64,000 nt of DNA from Enterobacter sp. JBIWA008 (GTDB lineage Bacteria; Pseudomonadota; Gammaproteobacteria; Enterobacterales; Enterobacteriaceae): assembly GCF_019968765.1 (NCBI RefSeq), contig NZ_CP074149.1, forward strand, positions 1,736,001 through 1,800,000, written 5' to 3'. This document shows, in pieces, positions 1-8,328 of this stretch (position 1 is its first letter; the number at the start of each line of letters is the position of its first letter). The translations under genes and the position numbers were made by a program. The notes below the pieces were generated by a model, which was not told where the DNA came from, searched no databases, and saw nothing but the letters and a program-made list of their open reading frames with translations.

Positions 1-519
1 GGGCTGATGCTGTTCCTGCTGCTGCAGATGATCCCGCAGTTCTCGGCGCTGATTGCCATCTTCGTGCTGTCCCAGCTTTTGGGTCTTATCAATAGCCATC
101 TGGCGCTGGTGCTGATCTACGTGGGCGGCATGATCCCGATGAACACTTACCTGATGAAAGGCTACCTCGATGCCATTCCGAAAGATCTGGATGAATCCGC
201 GCGCATGGACGGGGCCAGCAACTTCCGGATTTTCATCGAAATTATCATGCCGCTTTCGAAGCCGATTGTGGCGGTAGTGGCGCTGTTCTCCTTCACCGGG
301 CCGCTGGGGGATTTCATTCTCTCCAGCACCATTTTGCGCACCCCGGACAAATACACCTTACCCATCGGGCTTTATAACCTGGTGGCGCAAAAAATGGGTG
401 CCAGCTACACCACCTACGCGGCAGGCGCGGTCCTGATTGCGGTGCCGGTGGCGATCCTCTACCTCGCCTTACAAAAATATTTCGTCTCCGGACTGACCTC
501 CGGGAGCACAAAGGGATAA
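1..519 (+). CDS. ganQ: Galactan/oligosaccharide ABC transporter permease (MalG type), 3' part only
   Basis: The gene begins before the window; the frame is open from base 1. The visible 172 residues are strongly hydrophobic. They carry the cytoplasmic EAA loop of MalG-type permeases (D-E-S-A-R-M-D-G-A-S, then I-I-M-P-L-S-K-P, about bases 187-261), which docks on the ATPase. The product should be one of two inner-membrane permeases of an importer for beta-1,4-galacto-oligosaccharides. That substrate is inferred from context: galactanase and beta-galactosidase genes follow directly, with only 2 bases to ganB. ganQ is the Bacillus name; the Dickeya equivalent is called ganG. Family call is firm, substrate is inference. 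Confidence 0.85.
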   Translation, partial: GLMLFLLLQMIPQFSALIAIFVLSQLLGLINSHLALVLIYVGGMIPMNTYLMKGYLDAIPKDLDESARMDGASNFRIFIEIIMPLSKPIVAVVALFSFTGPLGDFILSSTILRTPDKYTLPIGLYNLVAQKMGASYTTYAAGAVLIAVPVAILYLALQKYFVSGLTSGSTKG

Positions 520-521
520 TC

Positions 522-1724
522 ATGAAAAGACTCAAACCCGCTTTGCTCGCTGTTTGCCTCTCCTGCGGTCTTGCCGCCAGCGCTTTTGCTGCTGAGGCGG
601 TGAAAACGCGTCCATTTAACGCCATGCCGGCGGATTTTATTAAGGGGGCGGATATTTCAACCCTGCTGGAAGCAGAACAACACGGCGCGAAATTCTATAA
701 CCAGAACGGCCAGCAGCAGGACGCGATTGCTATCCTCAAAGCTAACGGCGTGAACACCGTGCGCCTGCGCCTGTGGGTAGATCCGCAGGATGCGAGCGGC
801 AATACCTACGGCGGCGGCAGTAACAGCCTGGAAAACACGATTGCGCTGGCGAAGCGCGTGAAGGCGCAGGGCCTGAAGCTGCTGCTCGACTTCCACTACA
901 GCGATTTCTGGACAGATCCGGGCAAACAGTTCAAGCCAAAAGCCTGGGAGAAGATGGACTACCCGCAGCTCAAAACGGCGATCCATGACTACACCCGCGA
1001 TACCATTGCCCGCTTTAAGAAAGAGGGCGTCCTGCCCGACATGGTGCAGATCGGTAACGAAATCAACGGCGGCATGCTGTGGCCGGAAGGCAAAAGCTGG
1101 GGGCAGGGCGGCGGCGAATTTGACCGCCTGGCCGGGCTGCTCAACGCCGCGATTGGCGGGCTAAAAGAGAATCTGACCGGCGGCGAGCAGGTGAAAATCA
1201 TGCTGCACCTGGCGGAAGGGACCAAAAATGACACCTTCCGCTGGTGGTTTGACGAGATCGCGAAGCGCGACGTGCCGTTCGATATTATCGGCCTGTCGAT
1301 GTACACCTACTGGAACGGGCCGATTAGCGCGCTGAAGGCCAATATGGATGATATCAGCAAGCGCTATAACAAAGACGTGATTGTGGTGGAAGCGGCATAC
1401 GGCTACACGCTGGACAACTGCGATAACGCCGAGAACAGCTTCCAGGCGAAAGAAGAAAAAGACGGCGGCTATCCGGGCACCGTTCAGGGCCAGTACGATT
1501 ATATTCACGATTTAATGCAGTCCGTTATTGATGTTCCGGACCATCGCGGCAAGGGCATCTTTTACTGGGAGCCGACCTGGATTGCCGTCCCGGGCACCAC
1601 GTGGGCGACCAAAGCCGGCATGAAATATATCCATGACGAATGGAAAGAGGGGAATGCCCGCGAGAATCAGGCGTTATTTGATTGTCAGGGAAAAGTGCTG
1701 CCATCAATAACGGTATTTAAATAA
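522..1724 (+). CDS. ganB: Arabinogalactan endo-beta-1,4-galactanase (GH53), secreted
   Basis: Predicted to cut beta-1,4-galactan (pectin side chains) into short galacto-oligosaccharides. The 400-residue protein starts with a Sec signal peptide (K/R then a hydrophobic stretch, cleavage near A-F-A at 21-23). GH53 clan-A landmarks are visible: G-N-E-I-N with the acid/base Glu at 180, and V-V-E-A-A-Y with the nucleophile Glu at 290. Length is normal for the family. It sits between the ABC permease (2-base gap) and ganA (29-base gap), so it is probably co-transcribed. The product should act in the periplasm or outside and feed the GanL porin and the ABC importer. Confidence 0.95.
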   Translation: MKRLKPALLAVCLSCGLAASAFAAEAVKTRPFNAMPADFIKGADISTLLEAEQHGAKFYNQNGQQQDAIAILKANGVNTVRLRLWVDPQDASGNTYGGGSNSLENTIALAKRVKAQGLKLLLDFHYSDFWTDPGKQFKPKAWEKMDYPQLKTAIHDYTRDTIARFKKEGVLPDMVQIGNEINGGMLWPEGKSWGQGGGEFDRLAGLLNAAIGGLKENLTGGEQVKIMLHLAEGTKNDTFRWWFDEIAKRDVPFDIIGLSMYTYWNGPISALKANMDDISKRYNKDVIVVEAAYGYTLDNCDNAENSFQAKEEKDGGYPGTVQGQYDYIHDLMQSVIDVPDHRGKGIFYWEPTWIAVPGTTWATKAGMKYIHDEWKEGNARENQALFDCQGKVLPSITVFK

Positions 1725-1753
1725 TTTTTATCTTCATTCAGGACGTTTTTAAT

Positions 1754-3811
1754 ATGAATAAATTTGCGCCTTTAAGCCCAAAGGTCGCGGCGTTATTGCA
1801 TGGCGCCGACTATAACCCGGAGCAGTGGGAGAATTACCCCGGTATTATTGAAAAAGATATTGCCATGATGCAGCAGGCCAAATGCAATGTAATGTCGGTG
1901 GGGATATTTAGCTGGGCAAAGCTGGAACCGCGTGAAGGGGAATATGATTTTGCGTGGCTGGATAATATTATTGAAAAACTGTATGCGGCAGGTATTCATA
2001 TTTTCCTTGCTACCCCAAGCGGCGCGCGTCCGGCGTGGATGTCGCAAAAATACCCTGAGGTGCTGCGCGTGGGGCGCAACCGCGTGCCCGCGCTGCACGG
2101 AGGACGGCATAACCACTGCATGTCATCGCCGGTGTACCGCGAGAAGACCTTCACCATTAACCGCCTGCTGGCAGAGCGTTATTCACACCATCCGGCGGTG
2201 CTGGGCTGGCATATCTCCAATGAATACGGCGGCGAATGTCACTGTCACCTGTGCCAGGCGCGTTTTCGCGACTGGCTGAAGGCGCGCTATAAAACCCTGG
2301 ACGCGCTGAACCACGCGTGGTGGAGCACCTTCTGGAGCCATACCTACACCGACTGGTCGCAGATAGAGTCCCCCGCGCCGCAGGGAGAAGTGTCGATTCA
2401 CGGCCTGAACCTCGACTGGCGTCGTTTCAATACCGCGCAGGTGACCGATTTCTGCCGCCATGAAGTGGCCCCGCTAAAAGCCGCGAATGCACAACTGCCG
2501 GTGACCACCAACTTTATGGAGTATTTCTACGACTACGACTACTGGCAGCTTGCGAAGGCGATCGACTTTATCTCCTGGGACAGCTACCCGATGTGGCATA
2601 GGGAGAGAGACGAAACGGCGCTTGCCTGCTACACCGCCATGTATCACGACATGATGCGCAGCCTCAAGGGCGGCAAACCCTTCGTACTGATGGAGTCGAC
2701 GCCGAGCACCACCAACTGGCAGCCAACCAGCAAGCTGAAAAAGCCGGGGATGCATATTCTCTCGTCAATGCAGGCGGTGGCGCACGGGGCGGATTCGGTG
2801 CAGTACTTCCAGTGGCGTAAAAGCCGCGGGTCGGTGGAGAAATTCCACGGTGCGGTTATCGACCATGTAGGGCATCTGGATACCCGCGTAGGGCGTGAAG
2901 TAACGCGCCTGGGCGAGATGCTGGCCCGCCTGCCGGAGGTCGCAGGCTGCCGTACCGAGGCCCGGGTGGCGATCGTCTTCGACCAGCAAAACCGCTGGGC
3001 GCTGGACGATGCCGAAGGTCCGCGCAATATGGGAATGGAGTACGAAAAAACCGTCAACGAGCACTATCGTCCGTTCTGGGAAAAAGGCATCGCTGTGGAC
3101 GTCATTGACGCTGACGGCGATCTTAGCCACTACGCGCTGGTGATTGCCCCCATGCTTTACATGATCCGCGATGGATTTGCCGAGCGGGCAGAAGCCTTTG
3201 TGGCCAATGGCGGGCATCTGGTGACGACCTACTGGACCGGCGTGGTGGATGAGAACGATCTCTGCCATCTGGGCGGTTTCCCTGGGCCGCTGCGCAAGCT
3301 CCTGGGCATCTGGGCGGAAGAGATCGACTGCCTGGGCGAGGGGGAGCGCAACCTGATTCAGGGGCTGGCGGGCAACGCGGCAGGCCTGCAGGGGCCGTAT
3401 CAGGTGCGGCATTTATGCGAGCTGATCTATGCGGAGTCCGCACAAGTGCTGGCGACCTACCGCGATGATTTCTACGCCGGTCGCCCCGCGGTAACGGTCA
3501 ACCGCGTCGGGAAAGGCAAGGCGTGGCACGTCGCTTCTCGCAACGATCTGCCGTTCCAGCGCGATTTCTTCGCCGGGATTATCAGCGAGCTGGCGCTGCC
3601 GCGCGCCATCGAGGGTGAACTCCCGCCGGGCGTGGTTGCCACAGCGCGCACGGATGGCGATACCACCTGGGTGTTTGTACAGAACTACACGGCGCAGCAG
3701 CAGTACATCACGCTGCCGAAAGGGTATACCGACTGCATAACCGATGCCGTGGCAGCGGGCGATACCGTACTGCTGCCGTGGGACTGTCGAGTGCTCAGGC
3801 GTAAAGCGTAG
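1754..3811 (+). CDS. ganA: Beta-galactosidase, GH42 (intracellular galacto-oligosaccharide hydrolase)
   Basis: A 685-residue GH42 enzyme without a signal peptide, so it should act in the cytoplasm on imported galacto-oligosaccharides and release galactose. The acid/base Glu is in S-N-E-Y-G (E157) and the nucleophile is in L-M-E-S-T (E314). A Cys cluster C122/C162/C164/C167 matches the structural zinc site seen in many GH42 proteins. Length is standard for GH42 (650-700). It is the last large gene of the galactan operon and is followed by a hairpin terminator at 3890-3917. Regulation is probably by the LacI-type repressor encoded at 5822. Confidence 0.95.
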   Translation: MNKFAPLSPKVAALLHGADYNPEQWENYPGIIEKDIAMMQQAKCNVMSVGIFSWAKLEPREGEYDFAWLDNIIEKLYAAGIHIFLATPSGARPAWMSQKYPEVLRVGRNRVPALHGGRHNHCMSSPVYREKTFTINRLLAERYSHHPAVLGWHISNEYGGECHCHLCQARFRDWLKARYKTLDALNHAWWSTFWSHTYTDWSQIESPAPQGEVSIHGLNLDWRRFNTAQVTDFCRHEVAPLKAANAQLPVTTNFMEYFYDYDYWQLAKAIDFISWDSYPMWHRERDETALACYTAMYHDMMRSLKGGKPFVLMESTPSTTNWQPTSKLKKPGMHILSSMQAVAHGADSVQYFQWRKSRGSVEKFHGAVIDHVGHLDTRVGREVTRLGEMLARLPEVAGCRTEARVAIVFDQQNRWALDDAEGPRNMGMEYEKTVNEHYRPFWEKGIAVDVIDADGDLSHYALVIAPMLYMIRDGFAERAEAFVANGGHLVTTYWTGVVDENDLCHLGGFPGPLRKLLGIWAEEIDCLGEGERNLIQGLAGNAAGLQGPYQVRHLCELIYAESAQVLATYRDDFYAGRPAVTVNRVGKGKAWHVASRNDLPFQRDFFAGIISELALPRAIEGELPPGVVATARTDGDTTWVFVQNYTAQQQYITLPKGYTDCITDAVAAGDTVLLPWDCRVLRRKA

Positions 3812-3819
3812 TTGATTTT

Positions 3820-3858
3820 CTCCCTCTCCCTGTGGGAGAGGGTTGGGGTGAGGGCATC
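3820..3858. repeat. Short intergenic palindromic repeat
   Basis: A perfect inverted repeat with 9-base arms (CCCTCTCCC, 3 bases, GGGAGAGGG; 3822-3842) followed by a G-rich GGTGAGGGC tail. This type of small dispersed palindrome is common between genes in gamma-proteobacteria. Family name not assigned. Confidence 0.6.
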
Positions 3859-3889
3859 AGACCGCACCGTCCGGGCAACATGGCAAAGA

Positions 3890-3917
3890 GCCTGCTCCAC
3901 GAGCAGGCATTTTTTTA
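3890..3917 (+). terminator. Rho-independent terminator after ganA
   Basis: Perfect 8-bp stem GCCTGCTC / GAGCAGGC with a 3-base loop (CAC) followed by A and a run of eight T. It lies between ganA and the EIIB gene, so the EIIB gene would need its own promoter or readthrough. Confidence 0.85.
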
Positions 3918-3939
3918 TCTGCATAGAATGAGGCGTATT

Positions 3940-4182
3940 ATGGACAGTCAAATTACCCAGCGTTTAATTCCCGCGTTTGGCGGCGACGATAATATTGAAC
4001 ACGTCGAAGCCTGTATTACCCGCCTGCGCGTGACGGTTAACGATTTAAATAAGATCGATTCACAGGCGCTACAGAATGAAGGGGCGCTGGGCGTTATTAT
4101 TATCGGTCAGCAGGTGCACGCCATATTTGGCAGGCAGTCTGATGCCTTACGTCAGCTATTAGATGAACACTTTAATCAGTAA
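3940..4182 (+). CDS. Free-standing PTS EIIB domain, glucose family
   Basis: An 80-residue protein resembling just the EIIB domain of PtsG/MalX-type permeases: E-A-C-I-T-R-L-R holds the phosphorylatable Cys (C25), and the C-terminal half follows the G-A-L-G-V-I-I-I-G-x-x-V-H-A-I-F-G pattern. In the family this Cys takes phosphate from EIIA and passes it to sugar bound by EIIC. No EIIC or EIIA gene is in view, so a transport role cannot be assigned. I chose the ATG at 3940 because GAGG stands about 7 bases upstream; an earlier in-frame ATG at 3928 lies inside that ribosome-binding region. It is separated from ganA by a terminator and converges on the porin gene. Confidence 0.8.
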   Translation: MDSQITQRLIPAFGGDDNIEHVEACITRLRVTVNDLNKIDSQALQNEGALGVIIIGQQVHAIFGRQSDALRQLLDEHFNQ

Positions 4183-4185
4183 ATA

Positions 4186-4219
4186 TAAAAAAGGGATAGC
4201 CAAAATAATGGCTATCCCT
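4186..4219 (-). terminator. Terminator of the ganL porin gene
   Basis: A 10-bp perfect stem (AGGGATAGCC / GGCTATCCCT, loop of 8). On the minus strand the stem is followed by a T run. It lies about 70 bases past the ganL stop codon and may also slow transcription from the convergent EIIB gene. Confidence 0.85.
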
Positions 4220-4286
4220 GAGCAGAGATATACGCTGCAATTAGCTGGAGATACAATAACGATTAACGCATTTTAAAAATGAAGGC

Positions 4287-5552
4287 TTACCACCAGGCTT
4301 CGACCTGCACGCCAAAGTTCCAGGTATTATTCGCGGTGCCGTCCTCGAAGGATTTCCCTTTTTCGGAATCATTCAGGTAAGAAGCAAACACGCGCAGTTC
4401 CGGACGCGACATAAAGTCAGGGCCATCGGCCAGCCCCAGGGCAATGGTGTATTTCTCGCCGCTCTGCTTGTAGTCAGACCCGTCGGTGTAGGTGTCTTTC
4501 TGGTAGAAACCACCCACTTCGCCAATCAGGCGGACATACTCGGTAAACTGGTACTGCGCGCGGCCGACAAGTGAAATCAGGCGGGATTTATCGGTATATT
4601 GCGTAGTATCGTCCGCCGAACCCCAGGTCAACACGTGGTTGAAAGAGAGCTTGTCGGTAATGGGAATTAAGCCGGTGTTAATCACGCGGTAGCCGCTGGC
4701 ATCGTTCACATAGTTCCACATGTCGTACCAGCCGCCCCCCTGGGACACCATGTTCTGCGCCAGGCCTTTATTAGCGTACTGCAGCACCAGCTTGTTGTAT
4801 CCGCCCAGCATGTCCTGGCTGATCTCGCCGGTCACCATCACGCCGTTGTCGGCCTCGTAAAGGCCGCCGTACTCTTTCTGTTTGTTGGTCGGGTTCGGCA
4901 TGGCGTAATCAATACCCACTTCTGTCCATGCGCCCGCCCACGGTTTCCAGCCCGCATAGCGAAGATCGATATAGTTGATGTTTACGTCGTTATCACCGTC
5001 AACGCGGTAGTCCACGTCGTTGGCATCGCCGCGGATCCACGCCACGGAGACCGCACCGGGGCCGAGCGTATAGTTCTCAATACCTGCACCGGATCCCGAG
5101 ATATTCCAGTATTTGGTGTCGATGATGTGCAGGTCGTGGCGCTGGTAATAGCGCTTCCCACCCCAGATAACCGCGTTGGGATCGCCCGGAATTAGCCCCT
5201 TGATCTGCAGGTTCAGCTGACGCAGGCCAAACTGGGCATCGTCGCCAAAGGTGGTTTCATTATCGTTTGAACCGTCAGACACCATGCTCACCATGCTGTC
5301 GAGATAAAAGCTTACGTCGTTCTTTTTGTAGACCTCAGAGCCCAGTTCCAGCTCACCGTAGGTATCGGCTTCGTTACCCAGACGGCCAATTTTGTTCTTC
5401 TGCCACTCCTCCATCCCACCATCCCGTGAGACGCCCACGCCGGAGCGAAGATAGCCATGAAAATCAATCGGTACCGAAGACGCGGCAAACAGCGATGGAG
5501 ACGCTAACGCGGCAGCCAGCGCAACGGATACAGAGCGGATCGTCGTGTTCAT
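4287..5552 (-). CDS. ganL: LamB-type maltoporin-like outer membrane porin for galacto-oligosaccharides
   Basis: A 421-residue outer membrane protein with a signal peptide ending near S-L-F-A-A. The mature start (V-D/I-D-F-H-G-Y-L-R-S-G) and the W-N-F-G-V-Q-V-E-A-W-W C-terminus (terminal aromatic residue for Bam recognition) are typical of the 18-strand LamB/ScrY family. The start at 5552 is preferred because AGAGGG precedes it by 6-7 bases; a longer frame starting at 5585 would lack one. Divergent from the LacI-type regulator. By analogy with Dickeya ganL it would admit galactan fragments; substrate is inferred from neighbours. Confidence 0.85.
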   Translation of the reverse strand: MNTTIRSVSVALAAALASPSLFAASSVPIDFHGYLRSGVGVSRDGGMEEWQKNKIGRLGNEADTYGELELGSEVYKKNDVSFYLDSMVSMVSDGSNDNETTFGDDAQFGLRQLNLQIKGLIPGDPNAVIWGGKRYYQRHDLHIIDTKYWNISGSGAGIENYTLGPGAVSVAWIRGDANDVDYRVDGDNDVNINYIDLRYAGWKPWAGAWTEVGIDYAMPNPTNKQKEYGGLYEADNGVMVTGEISQDMLGGYNKLVLQYANKGLAQNMVSQGGGWYDMWNYVNDASGYRVINTGLIPITDKLSFNHVLTWGSADDTTQYTDKSRLISLVGRAQYQFTEYVRLIGEVGGFYQKDTYTDGSDYKQSGEKYTIALGLADGPDFMSRPELRVFASYLNDSEKGKSFEDGTANNTWNFGVQVEAWW

Positions 5553-5660
5553 TGTTACCCTCTTATTGTTTTGTAATACGTTCACAAATCCGCTGTCATA
5601 AAATGCCTAAACCTGTTTTCTGGCAATTACACGATCCTAAATGTGTGATTAACTGCAAAT

Positions 5661-5675
5661 AAAATAGACTATTTT
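5661..5675. promoter_or_regulatory. Perfect palindrome in the ganL/ganR divergent region
   Basis: AAAATAG, one base, CTATTTT: a perfect 7-1-7 inverted repeat between the divergent ganL and ganR genes. It may be a regulator site or chance AT-rich symmetry; the sequence does not decide. Confidence 0.35.
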
Positions 5676-5708
5676 GTTACGAGTGATGAGCTGGTCCACA
5701 AATTGTGT

Positions 5709-5729
5709 CATTGTGAGCGTCATACTTTT
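5709..5729. promoter_or_regulatory. lac-operator-like site upstream of ganR
   Basis: By eye 14 of 21 positions match E. coli lacO1, including the whole left half ATTGTGAGCG (5710-5719). The adjacent regulator has the same recognition helix residues (Y-Q-T-V-S-R) as LacI, which bind this half site. A further related half site (ATTTGTGAACG on the minus strand) lies near 5580-5590 in the ganL leader, so looping repression is possible. Inference. Confidence 0.45.
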
Positions 5730-5821
5730 TTGGTGCATTTTGCTCGCGAGATGAGGGTGGTAAGCGTTTTTTATCAGCGCCCCTGTTACAATCAGCGCAT
5801 AACAACATAAGGAACCGGACC

Positions 5822-6898
5822 ATGAAGTCGAAAAGCGCAACGTTAGAGGACGTCGCACGCCACGCGGGCGTCTCCTATCAGACCGTGTCCAGGGTGCTGA
5901 ATAAATCTGCCAATGTATCCGAAGCCACGCGTCACAAGGTGGAGAAATCCATAGCGTTATTGCGGTATGTGCCGAATCGCCTGGCCCAGCAGCTGGTCGG
6001 CAAGCAGAGTCAGACCGTCGGGCTGGTGACTATTTCACTGGCTCTGCACGCGCCTTCCCAGGTGGCCGCAGCGGTAAAACGCTATGCGAACGTGGAGGGA
6101 TACCAGGTGCTGATCTCGATGATCGATGAGAACGTCAACCAAAGCATTCAGGATTCTATCAACGAGCTGAAGTCCCAGCTGGTGAGCAAGGTGATCATTA
6201 ACGTGCCGCTGGAGGCCGAAGAGGCGCAGAAAATCGCCACCGAAAACGACGATATCGTCTGTCTTTTCCTGGACGTCGACCCGTACAGTTCCGTGTTTAA
6301 CGTTTCGTTTAACCCGGCGGACGGGACCCGCGCCAGCGTTAAATACCTTTACGAGCTGGGCCATCGCGACATCGCCCTGCTGGCGGGGCCGGAGTCCTCT
6401 GTGTCGGCACAGTTGAGGCTAAAAAGTTGGATCGAAACCCTGAAGGGTTACGGGCTGGAGCCCGCCTCGGTGATCCGCGGCAACTGGGATGCGCAGAGCG
6501 GGTATGCCGGCGCGCTGCAGATGCTGCGCGAAACGCCGCAGTTTTCCGCCGTGCTGGTGGCCAACGACCAGATGGCGCTGGGCGTACTAAGCGCCTTCCA
6601 CCAGCAGCAGATTTCCATTCCGGGCGAGAAGTCGGTGATTGGCTACGATGATACCTACGAAAGCTCGTTCTTCTACCCGGCGCTGACGACGGTCTCACTG
6701 GATTTAGATCTGCAGGGTAAAGAGGCGGTGCGCCGCATTCTGGACAGCGGCGAAGAGAGTGCCCTGCGCATGTCCTCGATTTTACCTGCTCGTCTGGTGG
6801 TGCGACAGTCTACCGGGCCGAAAGGGGAGAAGGGAAAAAACCTCCAGGCGCTGGCCCAGCAGCTGCGCGAGATTGCGCATCAGCTGGGTGACGTGTAG
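5822..6898 (+). CDS. ganR: LacI-family repressor of the galactan genes
   Basis: A 358-residue LacI-type repressor. The helix-turn-helix is at residues 6-30 with recognition sequence Y-Q-T-V-S-R identical to LacI, followed by a hinge with P-N-R-L-A-Q-Q-L and a sugar-binding core that resembles LacI closely (S-L-A-L-H-A-P-S-Q, V-A-N-D-Q-M-A-L-G, Y-D-D-T). The C-terminus has leucine heptads (N-L-Q-A-L-A-Q-Q-L then I-A-H-Q-L), the kind of helix that makes LacI tetrameric. It is divergent from the porin gene and next to the galactan operon, so it probably represses both and responds to a galactoside. The effector molecule is inferred. Confidence 0.85.
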   Translation: MKSKSATLEDVARHAGVSYQTVSRVLNKSANVSEATRHKVEKSIALLRYVPNRLAQQLVGKQSQTVGLVTISLALHAPSQVAAAVKRYANVEGYQVLISMIDENVNQSIQDSINELKSQLVSKVIINVPLEAEEAQKIATENDDIVCLFLDVDPYSSVFNVSFNPADGTRASVKYLYELGHRDIALLAGPESSVSAQLRLKSWIETLKGYGLEPASVIRGNWDAQSGYAGALQMLRETPQFSAVLVANDQMALGVLSAFHQQQISIPGEKSVIGYDDTYESSFFYPALTTVSLDLDLQGKEAVRRILDSGEESALRMSSILPARLVVRQSTGPKGEKGKNLQALAQQLREIAHQLGDV

Positions 6899-6904
6899 CA
6901 CAGT

Positions 6905-6934
6905 GAGCACCTCAATCACAGGAAAGAGGTGCTC
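6905..6934. terminator. Hairpin between convergent ganR and mgtE
   Basis: Perfect 9-bp inverted repeat GAGCACCTC / GAGGTGCTC with a 12-base loop, immediately after the ganR stop and just past the mgtE stop on the other strand. It has no clear T run, so it is at best a weak or Rho-assisted terminator. Confidence 0.5.
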
Positions 6935-6940
6935 GCAAGA

Positions 6941-7942
6941 TTACTCCAGCCCCAGCGTATATTGCGCAATCTTGAAGTAGATAATCAGACCGGTGCCGTC
7001 GATAAGCGTCGCGATAAACGGCGCGGAGACGACCGCCGGGTCAATGCCGCAGCGCTTGAGCACCATCGGAATGACGGACGACACAATCGCACTCCACAGC
7101 GTAATGCACACCAGCGTCAGGCTGACGATAAGCGTAATTTCCAGCCCAATCCCCATCATCCAGGCGCGAATGCATCCGGCGATACCGAGCGTGGCGGCAA
7201 TCATCAGCGAGGTGGTCATCTCTTTGCGCAGCACGCGGCCAACGTCGCGCAGACGCACTTCCCCCAGCGCCATGGCGCGCACCAGCGTGGAGGTGATCTG
7301 CGTCCCGCTGTTGCCGCCCGTGCCGATCAGCAGCGGAATAAAGAACGCCAGCGCGATGGCGGACTCCAGCGCCTCTTCAAAATGCTGAATGACCGAGCTG
7401 GTGTAGGCTTCCGCGACAAACAGCAGCAGCAGCCAGACGGAGCGTTTTTTCCACAGGCTGAAGGCGCTGGTTTCCAGATAGGGCTTTTCCAGCGGCAGCG
7501 TCGCCCCCTGAAGCTGAGCATCTTCGGTGACGTCATCTTCCAGCAGATGGGCGATTTCGCGTTCGGTCAGGCAGCCGACAAGCTTGCCGTGGGTGACCAC
7601 GGGCACCACATCCGCGCCGCCGTGCGCCAGCAGTCCGGCAACGTCGGCACGTTCATCCTCCGGTTTGACCTGCAAAAACTGCGAAATCATCAGCGATTTC
7701 ACCGGCTGTACCGTGTCGGCGGTCTGCAGCAATTTACGCACGGCAATCATGCCCGCCAGGCGGCCATTGTCTTCAATAAAAATATGCGACGGAATATCAT
7801 CATCTTTTAATTTTTCGAAGAATTGCTCGCGCGCCAGCGCCACGCATAATGAAATATCGAGGACGATAAAATCGGTATTCATATATTGCGCGATGGCGCT
7901 GTCATTGAATGCCAGGTTTTGGTTGTGAATAGCGTAAGACAT
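6941..7942 (-). CDS. mgtE: MgtE-family magnesium transporter (short form with CBS pair)
   Basis: A 333-residue inner membrane Mg2+ channel/transporter. Residues about 20-140 form a CBS domain pair (M-I-A-V-R and L-V-G-C-L-T-E-R-E). The C-terminal half has about five membrane segments with the pore signature G-T-G-G-N-S-G-T-Q. It is shorter than the usual 450-residue MgtE because the N-terminal superhelical domain is missing. The start at 7942 has AAGGG 8-9 bases upstream; the longer frame beginning at 8038 would run through the leader RNA and is rejected. An M-box-like leader upstream suggests control by Mg2+ at the RNA level. Confidence 0.9.
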   Translation of the reverse strand: MSYAIHNQNLAFNDSAIAQYMNTDFIVLDISLCVALAREQFFEKLKDDDIPSHIFIEDNGRLAGMIAVRKLLQTADTVQPVKSLMISQFLQVKPEDERADVAGLLAHGGADVVPVVTHGKLVGCLTEREIAHLLEDDVTEDAQLQGATLPLEKPYLETSAFSLWKKRSVWLLLLFVAEAYTSSVIQHFEEALESAIALAFFIPLLIGTGGNSGTQITSTLVRAMALGEVRLRDVGRVLRKEMTTSLMIAATLGIAGCIRAWMMGIGLEITLIVSLTLVCITLWSAIVSSVIPMVLKRCGIDPAVVSAPFIATLIDGTGLIIYFKIAQYTLGLE

Positions 7943-8009
7943 AGTGAATTCCCTTTGAATAATAACATCTCTCAGGGGCGAGCAAGACAGGGCATGTCGA
8001 AGAGGAGAT

Positions 8010-8175
8010 CCCCACGTCCTGGGTTCAGCACTGTACACCGTATCCCGTGAGGGAAGTTATACTGACAAAGCCTTGATTCGACAGTGCCTGTTTTACCCTG
8101 TGTCGGTTCTCTCGAACCTACCAGAGCGATAACGTGTATTTGTACAGGAGCCTCGCCATAACGAGATCGTTTAAA
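8010..8175 (-). ncRNA. M-box (ykoK-type) magnesium riboswitch upstream of mgtE
   Basis: On the minus strand the leader of mgtE contains G-C-G-A-G-G-C-T-C-C-T-G-T-A followed by A-A-A-T-A-C-A-C (about 8160-8138). This is the hallmark 5' core of the ykoK/M-box aptamer (GGTGAGGCTCCT..TA). Near 8038-8025 comes G-T-G-T-A-C-A-G-T-G-C-T, matching the 3' core (ATACAGTGCT). Element size, orientation and the downstream Mg2+ transporter all fit. Edges are approximate; I compared with the remembered consensus, not a covariance model. Confidence 0.8.
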
Positions 8176-8328
8176 ACGTGAGGAATAATACGCCTGTTTA
8201 AATTTACCGCTCAGGAATTTAAATAATGTTTAAGAACGGTTTAGATAAATATTATTAATAAAATGTTGAGGGTCTATTTAAGTTAATTCCTTTTAAATGG
8301 AGAATGATATTTACCTGGGGAGGAGAAA

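Noticed and set aside
5640..5660. CRP site in the ganL promoter region
   Set aside because: Only the TGTGA half is good; the second half matches at 3 of 5 positions.
6929..7810. 293-codon frame opposite mgtE
   Set aside because: Antisense to a confident MgtE; Gln/Arg/His-rich shadow without a domain.
7943..8038. N-terminal extension of MgtE by 32 residues
   Set aside because: It would be encoded by the 3' part of the riboswitch leader; the internal ATG at 7942 has a proper ribosome-binding site.
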